A stretch of 64,000 nt of DNA from Clostridia bacterium (GTDB lineage: Bacteria > Bacillota > TC1 > UBA5767), in contig DAOUPV010000001.1 in assembly GCA_030625965.1 (NCBI GenBank), positions 1 through 64,000 of the forward strand, written 5' to 3'. Positions within the stretch are counted from its first letter, which is position 1. Each line of letters begins with the position of its first letter. The translations under genes and the position numbers were made by a program. The notes beneath the pieces were generated by a model, which saw only the letters and a program-made list of their open reading frames with translations, searched no databases and was not told the origin of the DNA. Positions 25,175 through 34,101 of the stretch are shown one piece after another.

Positions 25175-26140
25175 ATGCCAATCCAAGTAGATCGAAAAAG
25201 CGGGATTCCACTTTATTTACAATTGAAGAATCAAATCATTAAGGCAATTGGCTGCGGTGAACTAAAGCTGGGCGATCGCATGGTTACGGAGAGGGAACTG
25301 GCCTCTGAAATCAACGTCAGCAGGAAAACTGTTAGTCATACATATAATCTGCTAGAACAGGAGGGTGTTCTGATTTCCCACCAGGGCAAAGGCACATTTG
25401 TGGCTGATGACACCACTGGCTGGAAAACGTTCACGGACAAGGAAAGCGTATTAAAGCTTGTGGACCTAGCCATTGAATCTGCTTTTGAGCGTGACATCCC
25501 GACTGCGGATTTTCTGGATATAGTTCGGTCGCGCGTTCAGGAAAAGGAAGCGTATCTTTCTGAGACTCAGGCTATTTTTGTCGAATGCAACATCGAGCAG
25601 GCCAGAAGCTTTGCGGACCAACTCTCGGAAAAGACGCATTTCAAGCTCTTGCCATTGACGGTATCGGAGCTTGCTGAAATGTCCGACAGTACACGGCATG
25701 CTGTTAAAAAAGCCAAAGTGATTGTTCCTACATTCAATCACGTCAATGAAGTAAAGGAAATTCTATGTAAACATGAGATTAAGAAGAAGGTCATGGGTGT
25801 AGCGATAAGCCCCGATCTGGGTACCATCGTTAAGATTGCTAGGTACCCTGAAGAAACCCGATTTGGTCTTGCTTGCCTGTCAGAGGAATTTTCATATAAA
25901 GTGGAATTGGCGTTAAAGACGGCAGGCCTGAACAATTTGAAGCTTAGGTCTACGAAATCACGGGATAGGAATGTTCTTGAAAGATTTCTGCGAGACGCCG
26001 ATGTCGCGATTGTATCCCCTGGGCGGCTGAAAGAAATCAATGATATTGTAGGAGAGGACAAGGATGTCATTCGTTTTGATTACCATTTGGATGACAGCAC
26101 CGTCAAACCCATCATAGCTAGGCTAGTGGAGAACAGATAG
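25175..26140 (+). CDS. GntR-family regulator, likely of the glutamate fermentation operon
   Basis: A 321-residue protein. The N-terminal GntR winged helix (about 1-75) shows IPLYLQLKNQIIKAI, LGDRMVTERELASEINVSR and HQGKGTFV. The C-terminal 240 residues are not a recognisable UTRA or FCD domain; they look like an alpha/beta sensor (QAIFVECNIEQA, AKVIVPTFNHVNEV, VMGVAISPD), reminiscent of periplasmic-binding-type folds. The ATG at 25175 follows GAGGAGGGATCGA. It is closed by a terminator and precedes the glutamate mutase operon by about 400 bases, which contain a promoter with an overlapping palindrome. Control of that operon is inferred from position. Confidence 0.85.
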   Translation: MPIQVDRKSGIPLYLQLKNQIIKAIGCGELKLGDRMVTERELASEINVSRKTVSHTYNLLEQEGVLISHQGKGTFVADDTTGWKTFTDKESVLKLVDLAIESAFERDIPTADFLDIVRSRVQEKEAYLSETQAIFVECNIEQARSFADQLSEKTHFKLLPLTVSELAEMSDSTRHAVKKAKVIVPTFNHVNEVKEILCKHEIKKKVMGVAISPDLGTIVKIARYPEETRFGLACLSEEFSYKVELALKTAGLNNLKLRSTKSRDRNVLERFLRDADVAIVSPGRLKEINDIVGEDKDVIRFDYHLDDSTVKPIIARLVENR

Positions 26141-26173
26141 GAAATAGAGAAATAGATTAAGAGTAAGAAGCTC

Positions 26174-26210
26174 AAACCACATTCATGGTAAATGAATGTG
26201 GTTTTTTTTT
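26174..26210 (+). terminator. terminator after the GntR gene
   Basis: A thirteen-base stem, AAACCACATTCAT paired with ATGAATGTGGTTT, with a five-base loop and a run of T residues. Confidence 0.93.
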
Positions 26211-26223
26211 GATAAAATTCGGC

Positions 26224-26393
26224 AGGGTCCAATTCTAAAAGGGAACAAATCGAGGTAGGGTGCATATGCGTCAGAATTTTGGTAAAAGAAGCACAGAATA
26301 AGGATAAAATGGAAGAGCGCTTATCGGCAGGAGGGCTCCAATTCACCAAATTGCTTTTTACTAATTAGTTATTGAGGGTGCCAATTATAAAAA
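26224..26393 (+). repeat. three spaced direct repeats AGGGYN-CCAATT upstream of glutamate mutase
   Basis: Copies are AGGGTCCAATTCTAAAA (26224-26240), AGGGCTCCAATTCACCAAA (26332-26350) and AGGGTGCCAATTATAAAA (26375-26392). They lie upstream of the predicted promoter, and copies one and three share the (C/A)TAAAA tail. They are candidates for activator or repressor binding sites. Confidence 0.55.
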
Positions 26394-26441
26394 CGGCTCA
26401 TAAAACAGTCAACATAGGGGGTTGTCTGCTATAATTATTCG

Positions 26442-26470
26442 TTGACCAACGGGGCCAATGGTGCTACTAT
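26442..26470 (+). promoter_or_regulatory. sigma-A-type promoter of the glutamate fermentation operon
   Basis: A -35 box TTGACC (26442-26447), a 17-base spacer and a -10 box TACTAT (26465-26470). The inferred start is near 26477, giving an untranslated leader of about 60 bases. A second TATAAT at 26430 could be an alternative -10. Confidence 0.65.
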
Positions 26471-26477
26471 AGTGGCA
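26462..26477 (+). promoter_or_regulatory. palindrome overlapping the -10 box (candidate operator)
   Basis: TGCTACTATAGTGGCA is a 16-base inverted repeat with a single mismatch, centred on the -10 box, a classical repressor position. The GntR regulator encoded just upstream is the natural candidate to bind it. Confidence 0.5.
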
Positions 26478-26485
26478 ATTGGACA

Positions 26486-26503
26486 CCAATGGGAATCCAT
26501 TGG
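26486..26503 (+). promoter_or_regulatory. hairpin in the glutamate mutase leader
   Basis: CCAATGG-GAAT-CCATTGG is a perfect seven-base stem with a four-base loop just after the inferred transcription start. It could be a second operator or a 5' mRNA stabilising stem. No cobalamin riboswitch features were found around it. Confidence 0.45.
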
Positions 26504-26537
26504 ATGTGAAACCCAGCGAAAGTAGGAGGAAAATCAA

Positions 26538-26993
26538 ATGAACGCAGTACTGGTTATGGGAGTAATTGGAGCAGATTGTCATTCAGTAGGCAATAAGATT
26601 CTGGACCATGCTTTTAGTGAAGCGGGTTTCAAGGTAGTGAACATAGGGGTTTTAAGTTCGCAGGAGGATTTTATCAATGCGGCTATCGAAACGGGAGCGG
26701 ATGCCATGCTCGTATCTTCATTGTATGGTCACGGTGAGATGGACTGCAGAGGCCTGAAAGACAAATGCGTTGAATCGGGCATAGAAGATATTTTGCTCTA
26801 TGTGGGCGGAAATCTGGTAGTTGGCAAGCAGGATTGGGAAGATGTGAAACGGCGTTTTTTTGAGATGGGCTTTGACCGGGTCTATCCTCCGGGCACCCAT
26901 CCCGATACCGCCATCGATGACCTGACCAGGGATTTGCGCTTGAACATAGTGCTGAAAGGAGGCAGGACGGATGGAGTGTATTCTGCTTATTGA
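26538..26993 (+). CDS. glmS: glutamate mutase, cobalamin-binding sigma subunit
   Basis: A 151-residue small subunit of methylaspartate mutase (EC 5.4.99.1). It binds adenosylcobalamin base-off/His-on through D13-x-H15-x-x-G18. The [10 protein letters not shown] segment near 60 and GGNLVVGKQ near 90 complete the B12-binding Rossmann fold. It interconverts L-glutamate and (2S,3S)-3-methylaspartate together with GlmE. It is the first gene of a seven-gene operon and overlaps mutL by 23 bases. AGTAGGAGGAAAATCAA supplies a strong ribosome site. Its C-terminus is slightly longer than in the clostridial 137-residue proteins because of that overlap. Confidence 0.96.
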   Translation: MNAVLVMGVIGADCHSVGNKILDHAFSEAGFKVVNIGVLSSQEDFINAAIETGADAMLVSSLYGHGEMDCRGLKDKCVESGIEDILLYVGGNLVVGKQDWEDVKRRFFEMGFDRVYPPGTHPDTAIDDLTRDLRLNIVLKGGRTDGVYSAY

Positions 26994-28398
26994 TTTCGGG
27001 AGTACTTATACAAAAGTGACAGTGGTAGACCGGAACAATCAGCGAATCGTATGTTCTTCCAAGACTAGGACGACTGTTGAAACGGATATCATGCTCGGAT
27101 ATGGAAAGGCGCTTGCGAAAGTGCAAGCCCAGATGGCCGATGCTGAGTATGAAGTGATTGACTGTCTGGTATGCAGTAGTGCGGCCGGCGGTTTAAGAAT
27201 GGTGGCTTCCGGACTGGTGAAACAGCTCACAGCCGAGGCTGCGAGGCTGGTTTGTCTGGGATCCGGGGCAAAAATGATGGGCGTATTCAGCCAGAAACTG
27301 ACATCTGGGGACGTGACACGGATTGAAGCGTTGAATCCGGATATCATCCTGCTGTCTGGTGGAACAGATGGCGGAAACAATGAATGCATCATACACAATG
27401 CCAAAAAGGTAAGCGGAGCCATTGGTCATATACCTTATGTCGCAGCAGGCAATAAAAATGCTAGTGATGATCTGGAAGCAATCTTTGAAGAAAATGGTGT
27501 GTATTACAAGACTACGGACAATGTGATGCCGGAACTGAACCAAATCCAGATTGAACCGGCGAGAGATGCCATACGAAAAATTTTCATGGAAAAGATCATA
27601 GAGGCCAAGGGGCTGGGTGAAGTTAAGGAAAAACTATCAAAGGAAATCATTCCCACCCCGATGGCTGTCCTAAGAGCGGCGGAGCTACTGGCGGGTGGAA
27701 CAGACCGGCACAAAGGCTGGGGCCCGCTGCTGGTGATCGATATCGGGGGTGCCACAACAGACGTTCATTCTGCTTGCGATGGCTATCCGACGCGTCCGGG
27801 GGCGGTGATGAAGGGTCTAGTGGAGCCATTCCTGAAGAGGACGGTTGAAGGAGATCTGGGCATGCGTGTCAGCGCTGAATCTCTGAAGGAATCGGTAGGA
27901 CTCATGACGTTGAATGAGCTGTCCGGGGAACCATATGAATATATCGAAGAGCGCTGCAGTATGCTGAGTGGGAACATTGATATGTTGGCTGATACAGAGA
28001 AAGAAGTGAGCTTCGATGAAAGTCTTGCCGCGGCAGCGGTGAAGGTGGCAGTGGACAGGCATGCAGGGAAAATCGAATCAGTGTATACGCCTCTGGGTAC
28101 GCTTTTCTACCAGACAGGCAAGGATTTGTCATCTGTTGATACCATTATCGGAACGGGAGGTGTCTTGGTACACAGCAAGAATCCAGCGAGAATATTGGAA
28201 CATAGCCTTTTGGAAGAGGCGAAGTCTGAGTGGCTTAGACCGACCAAGTCCAAATTCATGGTTGATGGCTCATACATGCTCTCAGCAGCGGGTTTGCTGG
28301 CAGAACGTTATCCTGAACTTTCATTCAAACTCATGAACGATTACCTAAAAGAAGCGGGGAGAAATGAAGATGAACCTCAAGAACGAAAAATGGTCTGA
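26971..28398 (+). CDS. mutL: glutamate mutase-associated reactivating ATPase MutL
   Basis: A 475-residue protein of the actin/Hsp70-like ATPase fold. [16 protein letters not shown] at the N-terminus is the phosphate-1 motif, [11 protein letters not shown] near 128 and [14 protein letters not shown] near 255 are phosphate-2/adenosine motifs, and GTGGVLVHS near 393 follows. MutL is always encoded between the S and E subunits and is thought to exchange damaged cobalamin in the mutase. It is translationally coupled to both neighbours (23-base overlap upstream, 29-base overlap downstream). Confidence 0.94.
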   Translation: MECILLIDFGSTYTKVTVVDRNNQRIVCSSKTRTTVETDIMLGYGKALAKVQAQMADAEYEVIDCLVCSSAAGGLRMVASGLVKQLTAEAARLVCLGSGAKMMGVFSQKLTSGDVTRIEALNPDIILLSGGTDGGNNECIIHNAKKVSGAIGHIPYVAAGNKNASDDLEAIFEENGVYYKTTDNVMPELNQIQIEPARDAIRKIFMEKIIEAKGLGEVKEKLSKEIIPTPMAVLRAAELLAGGTDRHKGWGPLLVIDIGGATTDVHSACDGYPTRPGAVMKGLVEPFLKRTVEGDLGMRVSAESLKESVGLMTLNELSGEPYEYIEERCSMLSGNIDMLADTEKEVSFDESLAAAAVKVAVDRHAGKIESVYTPLGTLFYQTGKDLSSVDTIIGTGGVLVHSKNPARILEHSLLEEAKSEWLRPTKSKFMVDGSYMLSAAGLLAERYPELSFKLMNDYLKEAGRNEDEPQERKMV

Positions 28399-29824
28399 AG
28401 AACGATTTTTTGAGATGCGCAAAGAGGTGCTATGCCAGTGGCCGACTGGAGAACAGGTGGATTTGGATGAGGCAGTCCAGTATCTAAAGAAACTACCTGA
28501 GGAAAAGAACTTCGCCAAACGTCTGGCAAAAGCCAAAAACGATCATAAAACGTTGCTTCAACCACGCGCCGGGGTCGCTCTGGTGGAGGATCATATTGAT
28601 CTTCTCCGGTATCTGCAGAATGAAGGTGGAGCGGATTTGCTACCGACAACGATTGACAGTTACACAAGGCAGAATCGGTACAATGAATGTGAATCAGGAA
28701 TCATTGAGAGCCGGAAGGCGGGTCGCTCCATGCTGAACGGGTTTCCGGCTGTGAACCATGGTGTCTACGGATGCCGCAAAGTTCTGGAAGCGGTAAATAT
28801 TCCTCTGCAAGCCCGGCATGGCACACCGGATGCCAGGCTACTGTCTGAAATCACGCATGCGAGCGGCTGGACATCCAATGAGGGCGGAGGAATATCCTAC
28901 AATATCCCTTATGCGAAGAGCGCCACCCTAGAGAAGAGCATACTGGATTGGCAATATTGCGATAGGCTTGCCGGGTACTATCAGGAGCAGGGGATAGATA
29001 TCAACAGGGAGCCATTCGGCCCGTTGACCGGAACGTTGGTACCACCAAGCATCTCGAACGCCGTGGCCATCATCGAGGGACTACTGGCGGCTGAACAAGG
29101 GGTCAAGCACATCACGCTCGGTTACGGCCAATGCGGAAATCTGACACAGGATGTCGCAGCTATGAGCGCTTTGGAAGAACAGGCGCATGAGTATTTCCGC
29201 TTTTATGGATATGACGTCCAACTCACGACTGTTTTCCACCAATGGATGGGTGGATTTCCGGAGGATGAGGCCAAAGCTTTCGGGGTTATTTCCTGGGGTG
29301 CGGCAACGGCCGCCTTGGCCGGAGCTACGAAAGTAATTGTAAAAAGTCCTCATGAAGCGCTTGGGATACCCACGCGGGAGGCCAATACTCAAGGCATGAA
29401 AGCGACGCGCCAGGTGTTGAATCTTTTGAATGAACAGAAGCTAAGCATGTCGAAGGATGTCGTAGCGGAGGTCCAACTGATTAAATCGGAAGTTAAGTGC
29501 CTGCTGGATGCGGTTCTGGATGCCGGTGACGGAGACCTGGCTGTAGGCACGGTCAAAGCATTTAAAAACGGAATTTTGGACATACCATTTGCGCCGAGTG
29601 TTCACAATGCCGGCAAAATACTGCCCGCAAGAGATGTGAATGGTGCAGTGCGCTATCTGTCTTATGGCAATCTGCCGGTTTCAGATAACTTGAAGGAATA
29701 TAATGACGATTTGTTGCAGCAGCGAGCAAGCAAAGAGCATAGAGACGTAAGCTTTCAACTGGTGGTGGATGATATTTTTGCAGTATCCTTAGGTAGGTTG
29801 GTTGGCAATTCAGCGTTAGGATAA
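28370..29824 (+). CDS. glmE: glutamate mutase catalytic epsilon subunit
   Basis: A 484-residue TIM-barrel subunit that holds glutamate and guides the radical rearrangement. [18 protein letters not shown] near 64, [13 protein letters not shown] near 92, [11 protein letters not shown] near 121, [13 protein letters not shown] near 147 and the glycine-rich [14 protein letters not shown] near 169 match the family's substrate-binding arginines and lid. Normal length is 483-485. The ATG at 28370 is favoured by GGGGAGAA upstream; 28364 is an in-frame alternative. Methylaspartase follows after 13 bases. Confidence 0.96.
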   Translation: MNLKNEKWSEERFFEMRKEVLCQWPTGEQVDLDEAVQYLKKLPEEKNFAKRLAKAKNDHKTLLQPRAGVALVEDHIDLLRYLQNEGGADLLPTTIDSYTRQNRYNECESGIIESRKAGRSMLNGFPAVNHGVYGCRKVLEAVNIPLQARHGTPDARLLSEITHASGWTSNEGGGISYNIPYAKSATLEKSILDWQYCDRLAGYYQEQGIDINREPFGPLTGTLVPPSISNAVAIIEGLLAAEQGVKHITLGYGQCGNLTQDVAAMSALEEQAHEYFRFYGYDVQLTTVFHQWMGGFPEDEAKAFGVISWGAATAALAGATKVIVKSPHEALGIPTREANTQGMKATRQVLNLLNEQKLSMSKDVVAEVQLIKSEVKCLLDAVLDAGDGDLAVGTVKAFKNGILDIPFAPSVHNAGKILPARDVNGAVRYLSYGNLPVSDNLKEYNDDLLQQRASKEHRDVSFQLVVDDIFAVSLGRLVGNSALG

Positions 29825-29837
29825 TGGGGGAATTATA

Positions 29838-31088
29838 ATGAGAATCAAGGATGTTATTTGTTCTGAAGGACGTACGGGCTTTTATTTTGATGACCAGAGA
29901 GCCATCAAAGAGGGAGCGGCTACGGATGGTTTCAGATATGTGGGGGAAACGGTAACGGAAGGTTTTTCAGATATCCGCCAAGCGGGGGAATCCATTTCAG
30001 TTATGCTGGTACTGGAGGATGGCCAAATCGCCTTTGGCGATTGTGCGGCAGTCCAATATTCCGGGGCCGGTGGACGCGATCCCCTTTTTCTGGCTCGTGA
30101 TTTTATCCCCATCATAACTGAGCATATCAAGCCCTGGCTCGTAGGGCGGGATGCATCCGCCTTCAAAGATTTGGCAGAAACCATAGACCAGATGAAGGTG
30201 GATGGGAAACAGCTTCATACTGCCATTCGTTACGGTGTGACCCAGGCCTTGCTGGATGCGACAGCTAAATCGCAGAAACAGACGATGGCTGAAGTGGTCG
30301 TCTCAGAATATGGGCTGAACCCAAAGATGAAAGCCATCCCCATCTTCACCCAATCGGGCGATGACCGTTATAGCAACGTGGATAAGATGATTATTAAGGG
30401 GGCGGATGTGATGCCTCATGGACTAATCAACAACATGGAAAAAAAGCTGGGTCTGAAAGGTGAGAAACTTCAAGAGTATGTAATATGGCTTCGAGACAGG
30501 ATCCAGACTTTGGGTCGGAATCAAGATGAGAAGCCGGTCCTGCACATCGATGTATATGGTACTATCGGCGCTTTATTTGACAATGATACGGAACGCATGG
30601 CAGATTACCTTCAGAGCCTAGGTGAAGTGGCAAAACCATTTAAACTCCGTATTGAAGGTCCGATGGATATGGAGGATCGTGAACTGCAGGTGGAAGCATT
30701 GCGAGACCTGCGTAGAGCTTTGGCTGCCAGAGGATCAGAAGTGGAACTCGTAGCGGATGAATGGTGCAACACTTATGAAGACATAAAACTTTTCGTAGAT
30801 CATGGGGCTGCGGATATGGTCCAGATCAAGACACCGGACCTAGGCGGCGTGAACAACGTGGTTGAAGCGATTATGTACTGCAAGGAACATGGTGTGGGAG
30901 CATACTGCGGCGGCACGTGTAATGAGACCGACCGCTCGGCACAGGTATGCACCAACATTGCCGTTGCCTGTGGTGCTGACCAGTGTTTGGCCAAGCCGGG
31001 CATGGGGGTTGATGAGGGATACATGATTGTGTTCAATGAAATGAGCCGAGTGCTCGCTTTAGCAGATGCGCGTACGAATCGCTGCTAG
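29838..31088 (+). CDS. mal: methylaspartate ammonia-lyase
   Basis: A 416-residue enolase-superfamily enzyme (EC 4.3.1.2) that removes ammonia from 3-methylaspartate to give mesaconate. The N-terminal capping domain (about 1-160) is followed by the barrel with HIDVYGTIG near 235 and the metal ligands D, E and D on successive strands (RIEGPMDME near 270, VADEWCNTYED near 302). The strand with MVQIKTPDLGG near 327-337 contains the catalytic lysine, and GAYCGGTCNETDRSAQV near 356-372 is the characteristic substrate loop. It acts on the mutase product, so position in the operon follows the pathway. Confidence 0.96.
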   Translation: MRIKDVICSEGRTGFYFDDQRAIKEGAATDGFRYVGETVTEGFSDIRQAGESISVMLVLEDGQIAFGDCAAVQYSGAGGRDPLFLARDFIPIITEHIKPWLVGRDASAFKDLAETIDQMKVDGKQLHTAIRYGVTQALLDATAKSQKQTMAEVVVSEYGLNPKMKAIPIFTQSGDDRYSNVDKMIIKGADVMPHGLINNMEKKLGLKGEKLQEYVIWLRDRIQTLGRNQDEKPVLHIDVYGTIGALFDNDTERMADYLQSLGEVAKPFKLRIEGPMDMEDRELQVEALRDLRRALAARGSEVELVADEWCNTYEDIKLFVDHGAADMVQIKTPDLGGVNNVVEAIMYCKEHGVGAYCGGTCNETDRSAQVCTNIAVACGADQCLAKPGMGVDEGYMIVFNEMSRVLALADARTNRC

Positions 31089-31158
31089 TGGCCTCTTAAT
31101 TACCATATGGCCAATACCCATGAGTGAAAGCTTGTCTGAAGCGGAAAGCAGGTAACCT

Positions 31159-31437
31159 ATGATAATTCAAAACCCGTCCTGTGCCGGGGCGATGGAGTCC
31201 AATGATATTCTCATTATGTTGCACCCGTCGGAAGATGGTGTGCAAATCCAGCTCGAGAGCAAGGTTAAGAAACAGTTCGGCAGACGCATTGAAAGCGTCA
31301 TCAAAACGACCCTGGAACAGGCGGGTGTCACAAGCACTGTGGTCATTGCCCGGGATAAAGGGGCACTGGACTATACGATCAAAGCCCGTGTGATTACGGC
31401 TGTCAACAGGTCGCTGGGAGGCGGTTCCTATGAATAG
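31159..31437 (+). CDS. citD: citrate/citramalate lyase acyl carrier (gamma) subunit
   Basis: A 92-residue acyl carrier. The AGAMESND segment places S14, the serine that in CitD carries the phosphoribosyl-dephospho-CoA prosthetic group. The C-terminal helix ends with RVITAVNRSLGG. The ribosome site is weak (AGCAGGTAACCT). In this operon the three-subunit enzyme is most simply read as (S)-citramalate lyase, the last step of the methylaspartate pathway. The accessory genes citC, citX and citG needed to load and acetylate the carrier are not in the window. Confidence 0.9.
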   Translation: MIIQNPSCAGAMESNDILIMLHPSEDGVQIQLESKVKKQFGRRIESVIKTTLEQAGVTSTVVIARDKGALDYTIKARVITAVNRSLGGGSYE

Positions 31438-32323
31438 GTTTTATAGGAGCATGCTGTTCATTCCCGGGAATAATCCGGGCATGATCCAAAACGCCAGTGT
31501 CTTTGACGCGGATGCCCTGATTTTCGATTTGGAGGATGCAGTAAGCATTGACGAAAAGGATGCAGCACGTGTGCTGGTCTCCATGGCTCTAGAAACCTTC
31601 GATTTCAAACCTTCTGTCTGCATTGTGCGGGTCAATCCCCTGGATACAGTGTGGGGGCGCGAAGACGTATTGCAAATCGGAAAGTATCACCCGGACATTA
31701 TCCTTGTTCCAAAAGCAGATCCGGAAGCAATCGGCACATGCCATGCCTTATTGCAGGATATTGAAAAGGAAAATGACTTTAAGCCCGAGAGCATTCGAAT
31801 TATTGCACTCATAGAGTCCGCGTATGGTGTCGAGTGTGCGACAGAAATCATCAAAGGTTCTTCTCGCGTCGATGGAATCCTGCTTGGTGGCGAGGATTTC
31901 ACTGCCGATATGCAAATCAGGAGAACACCCGAAGGCCGGGAGCTGTTTTACGCCCGCACCCGCTTGGCGACACTTTGCAGGGCATACGGCCTGCAATTCA
32001 TCGACACGCCGTATACGGACGTCAATGACCTTGAGGGTTTGACTTTCGACGTACGGGAGGCGGTCTCTTTGGGCGCGACGGGAAAGGCGGCAATCAACCC
32101 CAGGCAGCTTGAAGCAATCCACCGGGGATTTGAACCGATGGAATCAGACGTCCATTGGGCGGCGGAAGTAGTGGCCACGTGGCAACAGGCCAAGGAAGAG
32201 GGCAAAGGGGTGTTTGCCCTCCACGGCAAGATGGTCGATGCTCCGGTGTTCGCCCGGGCGGAGAAGATTCTTAAGCAAGTGGAGGCCGTTCGCGGCGAGG
32301 AGTTGATCAATCATGTTGAATAG
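31430..32323 (+). CDS. citE: citramalyl/citryl-ACP lyase (beta) subunit
   Basis: A 297-residue TIM-barrel of the CitE/CSS family. FIPGNNPGMIQNA near 9, ALIFDLEDAV near 29 with the Mg-binding acidic residues, VRVNPLDT near 65, IALIESAYGV near 123 and LGGEDFTADM near 150 are all conserved. It cleaves the acyl-carrier-bound intermediate to pyruvate (from citramalate) or oxaloacetate (from citrate) plus acetyl carrier. Sequence alone does not separate the two; the operon favours citramalate. It overlaps citD by eight bases and citF by 11. Confidence 0.92.
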   Translation: MNRFYRSMLFIPGNNPGMIQNASVFDADALIFDLEDAVSIDEKDAARVLVSMALETFDFKPSVCIVRVNPLDTVWGREDVLQIGKYHPDIILVPKADPEAIGTCHALLQDIEKENDFKPESIRIIALIESAYGVECATEIIKGSSRVDGILLGGEDFTADMQIRRTPEGRELFYARTRLATLCRAYGLQFIDTPYTDVNDLEGLTFDVREAVSLGATGKAAINPRQLEAIHRGFEPMESDVHWAAEVVATWQQAKEEGKGVFALHGKMVDAPVFARAEKILKQVEAVRGEELINHVE

Positions 32324-33848
32324 CATTGGACGGATTTTGCCTGATTACGTAGAAGGCTATGGAACGGTCAGGCCTTTTATGGGGGCTTACGAGAATCTTA
32401 CTAAGGTTGAACGAAAAGGAGTATCGGCTCTATCCAATACCTGCGGAGGCAATAAGGTAAGAGAGGACCTGGCTGAGCTAATCGGGGAAATTGACATTAA
32501 GGACGGTATGACTCTATCGTTCCACCATCACCTTCGCAATGGAGACAAGGTGCTAAATATGGTGTTGAAGCTGATTGGAGGCATGGGAATTAAGAACTTG
32601 ACGATTGCGGCCAGTTCTCTGTTCCCGGTCCATGAACCGCTCGTCCAATGGATGAAGGCTGGCGTTGTCACCCAAATTGTTTCGAATTACATATCCGGCC
32701 CCGTGGCCCAAGCCATCTCGACGGGTGAACTCGCTAGACCGGCCATCATGCATACCCATGGAGGTAGGGCGAGAGCCATTGAAAGCGGTGACTTGGATAT
32801 AGACATCGCTTTTATTGCAGCGCCCGCAGCAGATGCGTACGGGAATATCAATGGCGTACAGGGCCCGGCAGCCTGCGGGTCACTGGGTTATGCAGTCTCC
32901 GACGCGGAATATGCCCGGACGGTTGTGGCCGTGACCGATACGCTCGTCCCCTACCCTGCGCAAAGGGTTGCTATCAGTCAGGAGTATGTTGACTACGTAG
33001 TGGTGGTCGACAGCATCGGCGATCCGACCGGAATTGTTTCTGGAACGACACAGATCACTAGAAATCCGATTGGGTTAAAGATCGCCTCGCAGGCAGTGGA
33101 CGTGATTGAGGCGGCGGGTTATCTGAAAGAAGGAATATCCTTTCAGACAGGAGCCGGTGGTGTGTCGTTGGCCGTCGCCCATTTCCTGAAACAAAAGATG
33201 CTCTCGAAGGGTGTTATCGGCAGCTTCGCCTCGGGGGGTATCACAGGATATTTGGTAGATATGTATGAACAGGGGTTGTTCAGGGCATTGATGGATGTCC
33301 AGTGTTTCGATTTGGAAGCAATTCGATCTTTTAAGGAAAATGAGGGGCATCAGTCCATGTCGGCTTCCAAATATGGCAACCCCCATAATAAAGGAGCGGT
33401 AGTTGACCAACTGGATGTGATGATTATGGGAGCTACGGAAATCGACCTGGATTTCAATGTCAATGTGACCACCGGTTCGCATGGCCTGATCATGGGTGGT
33501 TCCGGTGGACATAGTGATACGGCGGCTGGTTCTAAACTGTCTATCGTGGTAACCCAGCTGATCAAGGTTCGCAACCCGATTGTCAGAGAACGCGTGACTA
33601 CAGTGACCACACCGGGAGAAACCATTGATGTTGTCGTTACTGAACGGGGAATTGCAGTCAATCCGAAACGGGAGAAACTGCGAGAGCAACTTGTAGATGC
33701 AGGCATAAGGTTGGTCGAAATTGAAGACCTTAAGAATATGGCTTATGAGTTGACGGGTGAACCGGAGGATTTGGAATTAGATGACCGGGTTGTCGCCGTG
33801 GTTGAATATCGGAACGGAACGGTAATCGATGTGGTCAGGATGGTTTGA
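32313..33848 (+). CDS. citF: citrate/citramalate lyase transferase (alpha) subunit
   Basis: A 511-residue CoA-transferase-type subunit that swaps the acetyl group on the carrier for citramalate or citrate. DGMTLSFHHHLRNGDKVLN near 68-87, SNYISGPVAQAI near 125, MHTHGGRARAIESGDLDID near 145, GPAACGSLGYA near 185 and GGSGGHSDTAAGSKL near 395 are family hallmarks. Length is usual (about 505-515). It is the last gene of the operon. GAGGAG ten bases upstream of the ATG sits inside the citE end. Confidence 0.93.
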   Translation: MLNSIGRILPDYVEGYGTVRPFMGAYENLTKVERKGVSALSNTCGGNKVREDLAELIGEIDIKDGMTLSFHHHLRNGDKVLNMVLKLIGGMGIKNLTIAASSLFPVHEPLVQWMKAGVVTQIVSNYISGPVAQAISTGELARPAIMHTHGGRARAIESGDLDIDIAFIAAPAADAYGNINGVQGPAACGSLGYAVSDAEYARTVVAVTDTLVPYPAQRVAISQEYVDYVVVVDSIGDPTGIVSGTTQITRNPIGLKIASQAVDVIEAAGYLKEGISFQTGAGGVSLAVAHFLKQKMLSKGVIGSFASGGITGYLVDMYEQGLFRALMDVQCFDLEAIRSFKENEGHQSMSASKYGNPHNKGAVVDQLDVMIMGATEIDLDFNVNVTTGSHGLIMGGSGGHSDTAAGSKLSIVVTQLIKVRNPIVRERVTTVTTPGETIDVVVTERGIAVNPKREKLREQLVDAGIRLVEIEDLKNMAYELTGEPEDLELDDRVVAVVEYRNGTVIDVVRMV

Positions 33849-33884
33849 AGCGAACTTTTACCGATCATTCATTAATTCAAGAAA

Positions 33885-33929
33885 AGGCATGCGGCTTCAA
33901 CCGAATCAATCGGTCGGACACGCATGCCT
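33885..33929. terminator. hairpin between citF and selC
   Basis: AGGCATGCG pairs with CGCATGCCT across a 27-base interior that itself has CCGA/TCGG. On the minus strand it is followed by TTTTC; on the plus strand no T-run follows. It may end transcripts from both sides inefficiently. Confidence 0.5.
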
Positions 33930-33941
33930 ATTTGGGTGCAT

Positions 33942-33963
33942 AAAAAAAGCCCTTGCGGGCTTT
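33942..33963 (-). terminator. terminator of the tRNA-Sec gene
   Basis: On the minus strand AAGCCC-GCAA-GGGCTT is followed by seven T residues, starting right at the CCA end of the tRNA. Confidence 0.88.
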
Positions 33964-34060
33964 GGCGGGAATGTGTGGGAATCGAACCCACCTATGCCAG
34001 GATCACTGCCATACGACTGGAGTTGAAGTCCAGGTGAACCACCAGGTCCAATCCACTCCC
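33963..34060 (-). tRNA. selC: tRNA-Sec (anticodon TCA)
   Basis: A 98-base tRNA on the minus strand. The anticodon stem CTGGA/TCCAG encloses the loop CTTCAAC with anticodon TCA. The variable arm is very long (about 22-25 bases), the acceptor stem begins GGGAGTG, the T-arm is GTGGG-TTCGATT-CCCAC, and CCA is encoded. These are the marks of selenocysteine tRNA, not of a suppressor tRNA. It has its own promoter and terminator. It supports the reading of UGA as Sec in fdhA and selD of this window. Confidence 0.95.
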
Positions 34061-34073
34061 ACGCACGGACTCT

Positions 34074-34101
34074 ATTATATAGAATCCGGAGAAAAAATCA
34101 A
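34074..34101 (-). promoter_or_regulatory. promoter of selC
   Basis: On the minus strand TTGATT (34101-34096), a 16-base spacer and TATAAT (34079-34074), 13 bases before the tRNA 5' end. The -35 box overlaps the last codons of the MocR gene. Confidence 0.75.

Noticed and set aside
26211..26537. Cobalamin riboswitch before the B12-dependent mutase
   Set aside because: The conserved B12-box and core segments are not present; only a hairpin, a palindrome and direct repeats are seen.
33829..34026. Plus-strand frame overlapping selC
   Set aside because: It covers the hairpin, a terminator and the tRNA gene; no ribosome site supports it.
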